Shown piece after piece: positions 1 through 8,445 of a DNA stretch of 64,000 nucleotides. Where the stretch lies: NCBI RefSeq assembly GCF_015277895.1, contig NZ_CP063815.1:2480001-2544000 (forward strand), read 5' to 3'. A program made the translations under genes and the position numbers. The notes under the pieces are model-generated. The model did no database searches. It saw nothing but the letters and a program-made list of their open reading frames with translations, and had not been told where the DNA came from. How positions within the stretch are numbered: the first letter of the stretch is position 1; every line of letters starts with the position of its first letter. This DNA is from Microbacterium abyssi. GTDB taxonomy: Bacteria; Actinomycetota; Actinomycetes; Actinomycetales; Microbacteriaceae.

Positions 1-468
1 ACTGTCGTCGCCGAGCAGGTCGAGATGTACTCGACCTCACCGCATCCCTTCTACGACGAGCTGACGCTGGATGTACGCGAGCAGGGCGCGCCGAGCACCG
101 CCGTCGTCTTCCCAGAGCTCTTGGGCACCGAGCTCCACGAAGGCGAGCTCGGCGCCGCGCAGGTCGTCGCGCTCACGGTCGACCTGCGATTTCCGCGCGA
201 CGCGACATCGGGCGCCGATCCGCATCCTGATGAAGCATCGTTCGCGCTTCGCATCACCCTCGCCGAAAGCGCCGTCACCATTCCGAGCCACCGCGGACAG
301 AGTGACGATGCCGACGACGACGCCGACGACTCTCTGGCCGGAACCGGCGGAACCGTCGTCGGCCTCTGGTGGGCGCTCGCCGCGATCGCGATCGGCGCCC
401 TCGCCGTGCTCGTCGACACCCGGCGCGCCCGATCGCGCGCGCCGGCCGGCCGAGTCTCGGACCACTGA
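1..468 (+). CDS. C-terminal part of an exported surface protein with LAGTG anchor
   Basis: The frame is open to the left edge, so the start lies outside the window and 155 residues are visible. The end has the layout of a sortase sorting signal: an acidic linker (DDADDDADD), LAGTG at visible residues 112-116, a hydrophobic stretch of about 22 residues, then a basic tail (DTRRARSR). LAxTG is the motif used by class E sortases of high-GC Gram-positives. The segment LTVDLRFPRDATSG followed by FALRITL resembles the beta-sandwich core of TasA/camelysin-like exported proteins, but this is a weak visual match. It ends 118 bp before flgB, with a sigma-28-like promoter between them, so it is probably not part of the flagellar transcript. 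Confidence 0.55.
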   Translation, partial: TVVAEQVEMYSTSPHPFYDELTLDVREQGAPSTAVVFPELLGTELHEGELGAAQVVALTVDLRFPRDATSGADPHPDEASFALRITLAESAVTIPSHRGQSDDADDDADDSLAGTGGTVVGLWWALAAIAIGALAVLVDTRRARSRAPAGRVSDH

Positions 469-482
469 AAACGAAACATCCC

Positions 483-509
483 TAACGGATCCTGAGCATC
501 TGCCGATAG
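483..509 (+). promoter_or_regulatory. Sigma-28-type flagellar promoter upstream of flgB
   Basis: The -35 element is TAACGGAT (483-490) and the -10 element is GCCGATAG (502-509), separated by exactly 11 bases. The known sigma-28 (FliA/SigD/WhiG) layout is TAAAGTTT-N11-GCCGATAA. The site lies about 77 bp before the flgB start. Two sites with the same spacing precede flbD (9709) and fliM (11675), which supports all three. Confidence 0.65.
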
Positions 510-585
510 ACGAATGCGAGCAGGGAGCGCTCGACTGACTCGGCCATGGATCGGCCGCACCACCCACCGACGGGAAACCGGGTTC

Positions 586-927
586 GTGTTCGATTCAGTG
601 ACCATTTCGGCACTCTCCAGTGCCCTCGACGGTCTCGCGCTGCGCCAGCGCGCCATCGCCGACAACATCGCCAACGTCAACACCCCGAACTATCACGCCA
701 AACGGGTGCAGTTCGAGGAGGCTCTCGCAGACGCCGTCGCATCCGGAAGCGGCAGCGTCACGGCCACGGTCGGCGAATCGCTCGAGCCGACCCGCCTGGA
801 CGGCAACAACGTCAACCTCGACACCGAGACCCTCTCCAGCGTCGACACGATGCTGCGTTACCAGTTCGCGACGCAGGCGATCAATGGATCGTTCTCGTCC
901 GTGCGCACCGCGATGAGGACATCATGA
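586..927 (+). CDS. flgB: Flagellar basal-body rod protein FlgB
   Basis: 113 residues from a GTG start, about the usual FlgB length (110-140). FlgB is a proximal rod subunit exported by the flagellar type III system. The N-terminal rod-family motif is clear: LRQRAIADNIANVNTPNYHAKRV at about residues 20-42 contains the DNIANVNTPNY signature. The C-terminal coiled-coil segment (MLRYQFATQAINGSFSSVRTAM) is also typical. A longer reading from 514 would add 24 residues with no family resemblance and would overlap the sigma-28-like promoter, so the GTG at 586 is preferred. It overlaps flgC by ATGA and is the first gene of the long flagellar operon. Confidence 0.9.
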   Translation: MFDSVTISALSSALDGLALRQRAIADNIANVNTPNYHAKRVQFEEALADAVASGSGSVTATVGESLEPTRLDGNNVNLDTETLSSVDTMLRYQFATQAINGSFSSVRTAMRTS

Positions 928-1316
928 CCTTCGACGCCATCGGGATCGCCGGCACCGGGCTCACCGTGCACCGCAAATGGCTGGATGCCGTCAGCGACAA
1001 CATCTCGAACATCAACACCGTCACCGCGACCGACGACGAGGCGTTCCGCCAGCGGTACGTGCTCGCGCAGACCAGCGCGGACTCCCCCGGCGTGTACGTC
1101 GCGGGCACCGCGCTCGGCAGCGCAGAGGGGCGGCTCGTGCACCAGCCCGACCACCCGCTCGCGGACGCCGACGGCTACGTGCGCTACCCCGACATCGACC
1201 TCGGCGATCAGATGAGCCAGCTCATCCTCGCCCAACGCGGCTACCAGGCCAGCGCCGCGATCGTCGACCGCGCGCGCAACGCCTACGAAGCCGCCCTGCA
1301 GATCGGACGCAGCTGA
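924..1316 (+). CDS. flgC: Flagellar basal-body rod protein FlgC
   Basis: 130 residues, normal for FlgC, the second proximal rod subunit. It starts with the family pattern FDAIGIAGTGLTVHRKWLDAVSDNISNINT and ends with MSQLILAQRGYQASAAIVDRARNAYEAALQIG, the C-terminal rod helix common to FlgC, FlgG and FlgE. The ATG lies inside the flgB stop (ATGA), and the TGA stop is followed directly by the ATG of fliE (TGATG), so translation is probably coupled. Its place between flgB and fliE is the order seen in most Gram-positive fla/che operons. Confidence 0.93.
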   Translation: MTFDAIGIAGTGLTVHRKWLDAVSDNISNINTVTATDDEAFRQRYVLAQTSADSPGVYVAGTALGSAEGRLVHQPDHPLADADGYVRYPDIDLGDQMSQLILAQRGYQASAAIVDRARNAYEAALQIGRS

Positions 1317-1621
1317 TGGCATCGGTTTCCGGCATCGAGGGCATCTCCTCGGCCTTCTCGCTCCCGCAGATCCCCTCGGTCGACACCTCGTCGACCGGCG
1401 ACTCGGCATTCGCCTCGAGCCTCACCGGCGCGATCGACGAGCTGCACTCGCTGCAGTCCGAGTCGAACACGCTGAAAGTCGCCGCAGTCACCGGCGATCT
1501 GGATGACATCCACGCCGCCATGATCGCCTCGTCCCGTGCGTCCGTCACGCTTGAGCTCGTCGCCGCCGTCCGCAACAAGGGCGTCGACGCGTTCAACGAG
1601 ATCATGAGGATGCAAGCCTGA
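1316..1621 (+). CDS. fliE: Flagellar hook-basal body complex protein FliE
   Basis: 101 residues, the typical FliE length. FliE joins the MS ring (FliF) to the rod. The C-terminal half carries the family pattern: GDLDDIHAAMIASSRASVTL then AAVRNKGVDAFNEIMRMQ, matching the usual D-x-H-x-v-m-i-A-x-E/q...vRNKvveAYqEImrM of FliE. The usual Glu after MIA is Ser here. The N-terminal 35 residues are Ser/Pro-rich and not conserved. The start overlaps the flgC stop and the last base overlaps the fliF start. Confidence 0.9.
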   Translation: MASVSGIEGISSAFSLPQIPSVDTSSTGDSAFASSLTGAIDELHSLQSESNTLKVAAVTGDLDDIHAAMIASSRASVTLELVAAVRNKGVDAFNEIMRMQA

Positions 1622-3255
1622 TGCCCCAGGCCGTCCAGAATGTGTTCCAGCGGATCGGGCGCGTCATCGCGGGCTTCACGCTCGCGCAGCGCACGATCGC
1701 GATCATCGGCGTCGCCGTGCTCGCGCTCGGCATCTTCGCCCTGTCCAGCTGGCTCACCCGCCCGACGCTCACGCCGCTGTTCTCGGGGCTGAGCGCCTCC
1801 GACGCGAACGCCGTCGTCGAACAGCTGCGCTCGGCATCAGTGCCCTATGAGCTCACCGAGGGCGGCACGACCGTGCTCGTCCCGGAGACAGAGGTCTACG
1901 ACCAGCGTCTGACCGCCGCGGCCGCGGGCCTGCCCACCTCGAGCTCCGGCGGATACTCGCTGCTCGACGACATGGGCGTCACGACCTCCGAGTTCCAGCA
2001 GTCCGTCACCTACAAGCGCGCGATCGAGGGCGAGCTCGCCGACACGATCTCCGCACTCGACGGCGTCACGGCGGCGTCGGTGCAGCTCGCGATCCCAGAG
2101 GAGAGCGTGTTCGTCTCCGAGACCGTCGACGCGACGGCATCCGTGTTCGTGGAGACCGGCGACAGCACCACGCTGACGAACAAGCAGGTCGAGGCGATCG
2201 TGCACCTGACCTCCGCCGCCGTCAGCGGCATGAAGCCCGAGAACGTCGCCGTGGTCGACCAGTCTGGGCAGACGCTGTCCGCGGTCGGCATCGGTCAGAC
2301 CGGCGGCATCGACCAGCAGGCGGGCGACTACGAGGCGCGCGTGACCGCCGCCGTGCAGCAGATGCTCGACACCGTGGTGGGTGCCGGCAACGCCACCGTC
2401 ACGGTCGCGGCCGAGATCGACCGCTCCCAGAACGAGCGGCTCGACGAGACCTACACCCCCGCCGAGGGCACGCCTCCCCTGACCGAGGAGATCCGCAGCG
2501 AGACGCAGAACGGCACGACGAGCGAGGCCGGTGTGCTCGGTCCCGACAACATCGCAGTGCCGTCCGAGGGCAGCGACGGGACGTCGGAGTCGACCGAGGA
2601 GACGCGCACCAACGCGATCAACAAGACCACGCAGTCGACGACCACCCCGGCAGGCACCCTCACCCGCCAGTCCGTCTCGGTCGCGATCGACCAGGGCGCG
2701 GCCGGCGACCTGAGCATCGCGAAGCTCAACGACCTGGTCGCTGCCGCGGCGGGAATCGATGAGGACCGCGGCGACACGATCAGCGTCGAGATGGTGGCGT
2801 TCAGCCAGACCAGCGCGGAGGCCGCCCAGGCGGCGCTCCAGGCCGCCAAGGACGCCGAGCAGGCCAACCAGCAGTCGGCGCTGCTGAACACGCTGATCAT
2901 CGCCCTCGCGATCGGTCTGCCGCTGCTGGGCGCCGTGATCGCGCTGATCATCCGCTCGCGCCGCAAGGCGGGTGCCGCCGCCGAGTTCGACACCCTGTTC
3001 GGCGAGCGTCCCGAGCCGCTGACCGCGCTCACCACGACCGCGCCCACCGCACTGCTCGAGGCGCCGACCGCGCCGCTGTCGATCACCGAGCCGGAGCCGC
3101 AGCTCACCCCCTCCCCCGAACTGCAGATCGAGAGCGAGCCCGCCCAGGTGACGCTGGAGCGGCGACGCATGGAGCTCGACGCTCTCAGCCGTCAGGATCC
3201 GAAGCGCACGGCCGAACTGCTGCGCACTCTCATCGACGACAGGCAGCCCGCATGA
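1621..3255 (+). CDS. fliF: Flagellar MS-ring protein FliF
   Basis: 544 residues, normal for FliF. It forms the membrane MS ring on which the export gate and C ring assemble. There is a first membrane helix at about residues 24-46 (IAIIGVAVLALGIFALSSW), then the YscJ/FliF ring-building motif region (LSASDANAVVEQLRSASVPYELTEGG and YKRAIEGELADTISAL), then a Ser/Thr/Glu-rich region at about 270-350. A second helix follows at about 418-440 (LLNTLIIALAIGLPLLGAVI) and then a cytoplasmic tail. The tail ends RRRMELDALSRQDPKRTAELLRTLIDD, the helix that binds FliG. It overlaps fliG by ATGA. Confidence 0.96.
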   Translation: MPQAVQNVFQRIGRVIAGFTLAQRTIAIIGVAVLALGIFALSSWLTRPTLTPLFSGLSASDANAVVEQLRSASVPYELTEGGTTVLVPETEVYDQRLTAAAAGLPTSSSGGYSLLDDMGVTTSEFQQSVTYKRAIEGELADTISALDGVTAASVQLAIPEESVFVSETVDATASVFVETGDSTTLTNKQVEAIVHLTSAAVSGMKPENVAVVDQSGQTLSAVGIGQTGGIDQQAGDYEARVTAAVQQMLDTVVGAGNATVTVAAEIDRSQNERLDETYTPAEGTPPLTEEIRSETQNGTTSEAGVLGPDNIAVPSEGSDGTSESTEETRTNAINKTTQSTTTPAGTLTRQSVSVAIDQGAAGDLSIAKLNDLVAAAAGIDEDRGDTISVEMVAFSQTSAEAAQAALQAAKDAEQANQQSALLNTLIIALAIGLPLLGAVIALIIRSRRKAGAAAEFDTLFGERPEPLTALTTTAPTALLEAPTAPLSITEPEPQLTPSPELQIESEPAQVTLERRRMELDALSRQDPKRTAELLRTLIDDRQPA

Positions 3256-4256
3256 GCGCGCTGAACGACCGCCAGACGGCGGCGGTGGTGCTGATGAACC
3301 TCGATCGCGCGCATGCGATCGAGGTCATGAAGCACCTCTCGGAGAACGAGGCGGAGGCCGTGGCCTCCGAGATCATCGGCCTGCAGAATCTGGATGCCGA
3401 GACCACCGCCCAGGCGCTGAACCGGTTCCATCGGATCGCCACCGGGCACCTGCCGCCGGCCCGAGGCGGTCGCGACATCGCGGCGGGTCTGCTGGAGGCG
3501 TCGTTCGGCGCCGAGCGCGCGGCGGCGGTGCTCGGGCGCGTGAGCTCGACGATGGCGAACTCGTCGTTCGACTTCCTGGCCGCCGTCGACCCGACGCACC
3601 TCGCCACTCTGCTCGACGGCGAGCTCCCCCAGACCGTCGCCCTCGTGCTCGCGCACCTGCCGACCGAGCAGGCGGCGGCCGTGCTGGCCGCGCTTCCGGA
3701 CCCTGCCCGCACGGACGTGGCGCATGCGATCGCGACGATGGGGACGGCGTCGCAGGACGCGATCACGATCGTCGCCGACACGCTGAAGGCCCGCACCGGC
3801 ATGTTCGCGTCGCGCGAGACGCCGGAGACCCTGGGCGGCGTCGAGCCCCTGGTGGAGATCATCAACCGCTCGGACGCCACGATCGAGAAGGCGCTGCTGG
3901 CGAGCATCGAGACCCTCGACAGTGCTCTGGCCGAGGACATCCGCTCGCGCATGTTCACGTTCGCCGACATCGTCAAGCTCGAGGACCGCGACGCGCAGAG
4001 CGTGCTGCGCGGCATCCCTCTCCGCTCGCTGGCGCTCGCTCTCAAGGGCGCGAACCAGGGCATCGCGGACGTCATCCGCCGCAACGTCTCGGAGCGCAAC
4101 CGCGAGAACCTCGACGAGGAGTCGCGGGCGCTCGGACCGGTGCGCATCTCGCAGGTCGAGGAGGCGCGCGCGGAGATCGTCCGCACGATCCGCGCCCTCG
4201 AGGCCGCCGGCGACATCACAGTGCAGCGCGCCGACGAGGACGAGTATGTCTACTGA
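3252..4256 (+). CDS. fliG: Flagellar motor switch protein FliG
   Basis: 334 residues, the standard FliG length. It is the C-ring protein that contacts FliF at its N-terminus and MotA at its C-terminus. Visible landmarks are the N-terminal start LNDRQTAAVVLMNLDRAHAIEVMKHLSENE, the middle-domain EHPQ-like motif as GELPQTVALVLAHLP, and the C-terminal torque helix. In that helix ADIVKLEDRDAQSVLRGIP and DVIRRNVSERNRENLDEE keep the alternating charges needed for MotA contact. It overlaps both neighbours by four bases or more (fliH starts 11 bases before its end). Confidence 0.96.
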   Translation: MSALNDRQTAAVVLMNLDRAHAIEVMKHLSENEAEAVASEIIGLQNLDAETTAQALNRFHRIATGHLPPARGGRDIAAGLLEASFGAERAAAVLGRVSSTMANSSFDFLAAVDPTHLATLLDGELPQTVALVLAHLPTEQAAAVLAALPDPARTDVAHAIATMGTASQDAITIVADTLKARTGMFASRETPETLGGVEPLVEIINRSDATIEKALLASIETLDSALAEDIRSRMFTFADIVKLEDRDAQSVLRGIPLRSLALALKGANQGIADVIRRNVSERNRENLDEESRALGPVRISQVEEARAEIVRTIRALEAAGDITVQRADEDEYVY

Positions 4257-4851
4257 GGCCTTCTCCCCCGCTGTCTACCCTCGCCTGCACGGCGACGGTC
4301 TGACGGCGGAGCGCGAGAAGGCCAGGGTCCGCGGATACGCCGAGGGACACGCGGAGGGATTCCGCGCCGGGAACGTCGCGGCGGCCGCCGCGCACGAGCG
4401 CGCCGAGACGGAGCGCATCGCCCGTGAGACCGACGAGGCGCAGGCGGTGTCGGATGCCGTCGCCGCCCTGCACGCGGCCGCTCGCTCGCTCGCGGATCGC
4501 GAGCGCCACCTGGCCGCCGTCGCGCAGTCGCAGGTGCTCGCGCATGCCATCGAACTCGCCGAGCTGATCGTCGCCGGCGAGCTCTCGGATGCCGATGCCG
4601 CCGCCCTGTCGGCGGTACGGCGTGCGATGGCCGCCGTCGACCCCGCGGATATTCGCGAGCTTCGGCTGCACGCCGACGATATCCGCACTCTGGAACGCCT
4701 GGATGCGCAGCCCGCGGCGTTCGTGCTCAGCGCGGACGAGACGCTGGAGCGCGGCGATGCCGTGGCGATGCTCGAGCACGGCTTCGTCGACGCCCGCATC
4801 GGCTCGGCCCTGGAGCGCGCCAGGCTCGCCGTCACGGAGAGCGACGCATGA
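4246..4851 (+). CDS. fliH: Flagellar assembly protein FliH (stator of the export ATPase)
   Basis: 201 residues. FliH dimers hold the FliI ATPase at the export gate. Sequence conservation in the family is low. The call rests on position between fliG and fliI, length, the AEREKARVRGYAEGHAEGFRAG segment with the GxxxG-like repeats typical of FliH, a long Ala/Glu/Arg helical region (about 50-110), and the C-terminal VNPADxxxL-like segment (AVDPADIRELRLHADD). The ATG at 4246 overlaps the end of fliG by 11 bases. The stop overlaps fliI by ATGA. Confidence 0.85.
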   Translation: MSTEAFSPAVYPRLHGDGLTAEREKARVRGYAEGHAEGFRAGNVAAAAAHERAETERIARETDEAQAVSDAVAALHAAARSLADRERHLAAVAQSQVLAHAIELAELIVAGELSDADAAALSAVRRAMAAVDPADIRELRLHADDIRTLERLDAQPAAFVLSADETLERGDAVAMLEHGFVDARIGSALERARLAVTESDA

Positions 4852-6143
4852 GCGCCTGGGATGCCGTGCGCACAGCGGTTCTGCCGGAGCGGGTCGGCGA
4901 GGTCTCGCAGATCCGCGGTCTCAGCGTGCAGGTGCGCGGGCTGGAGTGCGCGATCGGCGACGTCATCACGATCGGCGCCGACGTCGACGCAGAGGTGGTC
5001 GCCACCGGCGACGAGGGCGTGCGCTGCATGCCGCTGGGTCCCGTGGCAGGACTCACCGTCGGCACCGCAGCGCGGGCTCGCGGCGGTGCGCTGCGTGTTC
5101 CGACAGGGCCCGGTCTCCTCGGGCGGGTGCTCGACGGTCTCGGCCGGCCGATCGACGGGAAGGGCCCGATCACGGGCCCGCGGGTGAGTCTCGACCACGA
5201 GCCGCCATCCATCATGGAGCGCGACCGCATCGCGTCCCCGCTGCCGCTCGGGGTGCGCGCGCTCGACACGCTCACCAGCGTCGGCCGCGGTCAGCGCGTC
5301 GGGTTGTTCGCGGGCTCCGGTGTCGGCAAGTCGTCGTTGCTGTCGATGATCGCCCGCGGCACCGAGGCCGAGGTCACGGTGATCGCTCTGGTCGGCGAAC
5401 GCGGCCGTGAAGTGCGCGAGTTCATCGAGGACGACCTGGGGCCCGAGGGCCTCGCCCGATCGGTCGTCGTCGTGTCGACCTCGGATCAGCCGGCTATGGC
5501 CCGCATCCGCGCCGCCTACACCGCGACGCGCATCGCTGAGGCGTTCCGCGACGAGGGCGCCCACGCGATCCTCATGATGGACTCGCTCACCCGCGTCGCG
5601 ATGGCCCAGCGCGAGATCGGTCTGTCCGCGGGCGAGCCGCCGGCCACTCGCGGCTACCCGCCGTCCACGTTCTCGATGCTCGCCGGGCTCCTCGAGCGCG
5701 CCGGAACCGACCGTCCGGGCTCCGTCACCGGCATCTACACGGTGCTCGTCGACGGCGACGACCACAACGAGCCCATCGCCGACGCCGTCCGTTCGATCCT
5801 CGACGGACACGTGGTGCTCGACCGGGCCCTCGCGCTGTCGGGTCATCATCCGGCCATCGACGTGCTCGGATCGGTCTCGCGCGTGGCGGGGAAGGTCACC
5901 TCGCAGGAGCAGCGGGCCGCAGCCAACTCGCTGCGTGCAGTACTCGCGGCGCGCCGCCGGGCGAACGACTTCATCGACATCGGCGCTTACCAGTCCGGCG
6001 CCGACGTGCGCATCGACGCGGCGATCGCGAACGAGAAGGCGATCTCCGCCTTCCTCACCCAGCCGCTCAACGAGACCAGCCCGATCGAGCAGTCCTGGCG
6101 GCGGCTGACGGACCTCGTCGCAGCGTTCGGAGATGTCTCATGA
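4848..6143 (+). CDS. fliI: Flagellum-specific ATP synthase FliI
   Basis: 431 residues, normal for FliI, the F1-beta-like ATPase that energises unfolding and loading of export substrates. The Walker A motif GLFAGSGVGKSSLLSMIARG lies at about residues 155-175. The downstream VIALVGERGREVREFIEDDL and the Walker B region HAILMMDSLTRVAMAQREI are characteristic of FliI/YscN. EPPATRGYPPSTFSMLAGLLERAG is another family block. It is coupled to fliH and fliJ by ATGA overlaps. Confidence 0.97.
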   Translation: MSAWDAVRTAVLPERVGEVSQIRGLSVQVRGLECAIGDVITIGADVDAEVVATGDEGVRCMPLGPVAGLTVGTAARARGGALRVPTGPGLLGRVLDGLGRPIDGKGPITGPRVSLDHEPPSIMERDRIASPLPLGVRALDTLTSVGRGQRVGLFAGSGVGKSSLLSMIARGTEAEVTVIALVGERGREVREFIEDDLGPEGLARSVVVVSTSDQPAMARIRAAYTATRIAEAFRDEGAHAILMMDSLTRVAMAQREIGLSAGEPPATRGYPPSTFSMLAGLLERAGTDRPGSVTGIYTVLVDGDDHNEPIADAVRSILDGHVVLDRALALSGHHPAIDVLGSVSRVAGKVTSQEQRAAANSLRAVLAARRRANDFIDIGAYQSGADVRIDAAIANEKAISAFLTQPLNETSPIEQSWRRLTDLVAAFGDVS

Positions 6144-6559
6144 GCCGGCAGTTCTCGCTCGCAGGGCTCCTGCGAGTGCGCGGCATCCAGGAGCGCGCGG
6201 CAGCCGAGCGCCTGTCTCGCGCCGTGCTGGACGCACGGCACACCGAGGCCCGCGACCGTCACCTCCGCGCCGCTCTCGCCGGTGAGGGGACCGAAGCCGT
6301 CGATGTGCGCTCACTCGCCGCCCTCGCGGCGGCACGGAGCGCGAGCCGGAGCATGCTCGCCGATCTCACCTCGCTCGCCGCGACGCAGGAGCAGGCACTT
6401 GCGGAGGCGCGCTCGGAACACGCGGACGCCCGCCGTGCGCAGCGCGGCCTGGACCGACTCGCGCAGGCGCACGCGCTGCGCATGCGCACCGACGAGCTGC
6501 GATCCGAGCAGGCCGAACTCGACGAGATCGCATCTCGCATGCGGGAGGACGAGGAATGA
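6140..6559 (+). CDS. fliJ: Flagellar export protein FliJ
   Basis: 139 residues, almost entirely Ala/Arg/Glu/Leu-rich and predicted by eye to be one long antiparallel coiled coil, as in FliJ. FliJ is the gamma-like stalk of the FliI ATPase ring and a chaperone escort. It starts MSRQFSLAGLLRVRGIQERAAAERLSRA, matching the FliJ opening F-x-L-x-x-L-L-x-x-R-x-x-x-E. The C-terminus RSEQAELDEIASRMREDEE is also typical. Identification depends on gene order, since coiled-coil sequence alone is not diagnostic. ATGA overlaps link it to fliI and fliK. Confidence 0.85.
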   Translation: MSRQFSLAGLLRVRGIQERAAAERLSRAVLDARHTEARDRHLRAALAGEGTEAVDVRSLAALAAARSASRSMLADLTSLAATQEQALAEARSEHADARRAQRGLDRLAQAHALRMRTDELRSEQAELDEIASRMREDEE

Positions 6560-7956
6560 GTCTGCTCAACCTGCTCGGCGGCGCCGTCGCCAAGACGACC
6601 GGAAGTGCCGAACCGACTGCGACGCCGTCGCACGGCAAGGGGGCGGTGGCGTTCGCGCATGCCGTGGACGATGCCCGCCGGGCTGCGGCGACGGATGCCG
6701 CGCCGCTCGAGGAATCCGCGCATCCGGGTGAGTCCGAGGACGGCACGGTCGAGAACACATCGCCGGATGCCGACGCCACCGATGCGCTCCCGGGACAGCA
6801 ATCGCTGCCGCTGGGCCGCATCGTGCTGCCGTCCGCTGCGGGAGCTGTCCAGGCTCCAGCGGACGTTGAAGCTCCCGCCGACGCTGAGACTGCCGTCGAG
6901 CAACCTGAGGCGGCGGGCCAGACCGGGCCGACGCCGATCCCCGGTACGACTTCCACGGCGGACGCGGCAGTGCGGTCTGCGGCCTCGACGACGCTCACGA
7001 CCGGTGCCGAGATCGCTGCGGTCGCGGCGCCGTCGACAGACGCGGATGTTGCATCGGCTGCACCCGTGGTCACCGCCGCTGCGGCGTCGACGACTCGGAC
7101 GGATGCCACGCGTCCTGCCGTTCAGCCGAATGCCGCGACTCCCGCCACGGCCGCGACCCCGGCAAGCCCCGGCACGGTGGTGGCAGCACCGTCTGCAGAC
7201 GCCGGTACCACCGCGGCAACCGACGGCGAAGCGCCGGCGCCCGGCCTCCCGACGCCGATCACCCCGGCCACGGCTGAGGCGCCCGTCGTGCCCGCGGCAT
7301 CCGGAACGACGTCCAGCGCATCCCCGGCGACATCCGCAGCGGCCCCAGCCACGGACCCGGCCACAGCCGATGCATCGATCGAAGCCGCAGGGCCGGCCGT
7401 CCCGGCGGCGCCGGCCGCCACTGCGACTGCACCCGCGCAGTCGGCCCCGCCCGTTGCCCGCCCCGCGCTGCTGCCGCAGATCTCGGGCCCCGTGCTCGCG
7501 CTCACGCAGGCGCCCGACGGGGATCATCAGCTCACGCTGACCATCTCGCCCGAGAACCTGGGCCCCGTCACGGTGCGCGCACACATCTCCGGTGGTGCCA
7601 TCCACATCGAACTTCACGCGCCGACCGATCTCGGCCGCGACGCTCTGCGCACGATCCTCGCCGACCTCCGCCGCGATCTCGCCGTGGCCGCCTCCCACGC
7701 CACCCTCGCCGTCGCCTCGCACGACGGCGGTTCCGGCCAGTCGGCGACGGGCCAGTCGGGCGCCGGCCAGTCCGGCAGCGCGTTCACCGCAGCGCATGGA
7801 CAGGGCTCGCACAACGGCGGCGCCCAGAACGGCTCGCAGTCCGACCGCGGACTCGCCCGCGACAGCACCGGCGCCCGCGCGACGCCCGACGAGGATGCCG
7901 CAGCCACCCCCGCCCCGTTCACGACGCCGCACGGCGGCATCGACGTCTACGCCTGA
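6556..7956 (+). CDS. fliK: Flagellar hook-length control protein FliK
   Basis: 466 residues. FliK measures hook length and triggers the switch of export specificity through FlhB. Residues about 15-305 are an Ala/Thr/Pro/Asp-rich low-complexity ruler region. The conserved hook-control domain lies at about 312-385: LTLTISPENLGPVTVRAHISGGAIHIELHAPT followed by RTILADLRRDLAVA, which is the L-x-P-x-x-L-G-x-v pattern. The tail (about 395-466) is Gly/Ser/Gln-rich with a repeated GQSG motif. It sits between fliJ and flgD as in most fla operons. Confidence 0.9.
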   Translation: MSLLNLLGGAVAKTTGSAEPTATPSHGKGAVAFAHAVDDARRAAATDAAPLEESAHPGESEDGTVENTSPDADATDALPGQQSLPLGRIVLPSAAGAVQAPADVEAPADAETAVEQPEAAGQTGPTPIPGTTSTADAAVRSAASTTLTTGAEIAAVAAPSTDADVASAAPVVTAAAASTTRTDATRPAVQPNAATPATAATPASPGTVVAAPSADAGTTAATDGEAPAPGLPTPITPATAEAPVVPAASGTTSSASPATSAAAPATDPATADASIEAAGPAVPAAPAATATAPAQSAPPVARPALLPQISGPVLALTQAPDGDHQLTLTISPENLGPVTVRAHISGGAIHIELHAPTDLGRDALRTILADLRRDLAVAASHATLAVASHDGGSGQSATGQSGAGQSGSAFTAAHGQGSHNGGAQNGSQSDRGLARDSTGARATPDEDAAATPAPFTTPHGGIDVYA

Positions 7957-7970
7957 TCCGAGAGGAACCC

Positions 7971-8423
7971 ATGACCACTGTCGACGCGATCTCCGCGGCA
8001 TCCACCGTGCCCACGGCCGGTCTGCAGACCGGCGCAACGACCCCTGCAACCGAGCGCAAGCAGACGCTCGATTCCGAGGTGTTCCTGAAGCTGCTCGTGA
8101 CGCAGCTGACCAACCAGGACCCGAGCTCCCCCATGAACACGAATGAGATGATCGCGCAGACCACTCAGCTCGCCTCCATGGAGCAGCTCACCTCACTCAG
8201 CACGACGACCAACGAGAACTTCGCTCTCAGCATGCGGCAGACCGCGGCGACGCTGATCGGCCAGGAAGCCCAGTACGTCGACGCCGACGGCGTCGAGCAG
8301 TCCGGCATCGTCACTTCGGTGTCGTTCAGCAGCGCAGTTCCCATGGTCACCATCGGCGACAAGGCCGTGCCGCTGGACGCCGTCTCCGGCCTGACCCTCG
8401 TCTCCAAGACCACCCGATCCTGA
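7971..8423 (+). CDS. flgD: Flagellar hook-capping protein FlgD
   Basis: 150 residues. FlgD is the temporary scaffold cap under which FlgE polymerises. The N-terminal signature is intact: LDSEVFLKLLVTQLTNQDPSSPMNTNEMIAQTTQLASMEQL at about residues 25-68, with the F-L-x-L-L-x-x-Q-L-x-x-Q-D-P and E-x-x-x-Q-x-A-x-f-S motifs. The C-terminal part is a short tudor-like fold (LIGQEAQYVDADG). It lacks the long FnIII insert of proteobacterial FlgD, as in other Gram-positives. The start follows a GAGAGGAAC ribosome site, 14 bp after fliK. Confidence 0.93.
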   Translation: MTTVDAISAASTVPTAGLQTGATTPATERKQTLDSEVFLKLLVTQLTNQDPSSPMNTNEMIAQTTQLASMEQLTSLSTTTNENFALSMRQTAATLIGQEAQYVDADGVEQSGIVTSVSFSSAVPMVTIGDKAVPLDAVSGLTLVSKTTRS

Positions 8424-8445
8424 CCCACCCAAGAAAGGCACCATC

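Noticed and set aside
4275..5849. Minus-strand frame of 524 codons opposite fliH/fliI
   Set aside because: Same shadow effect; fliH and fliI are certain on the plus strand.
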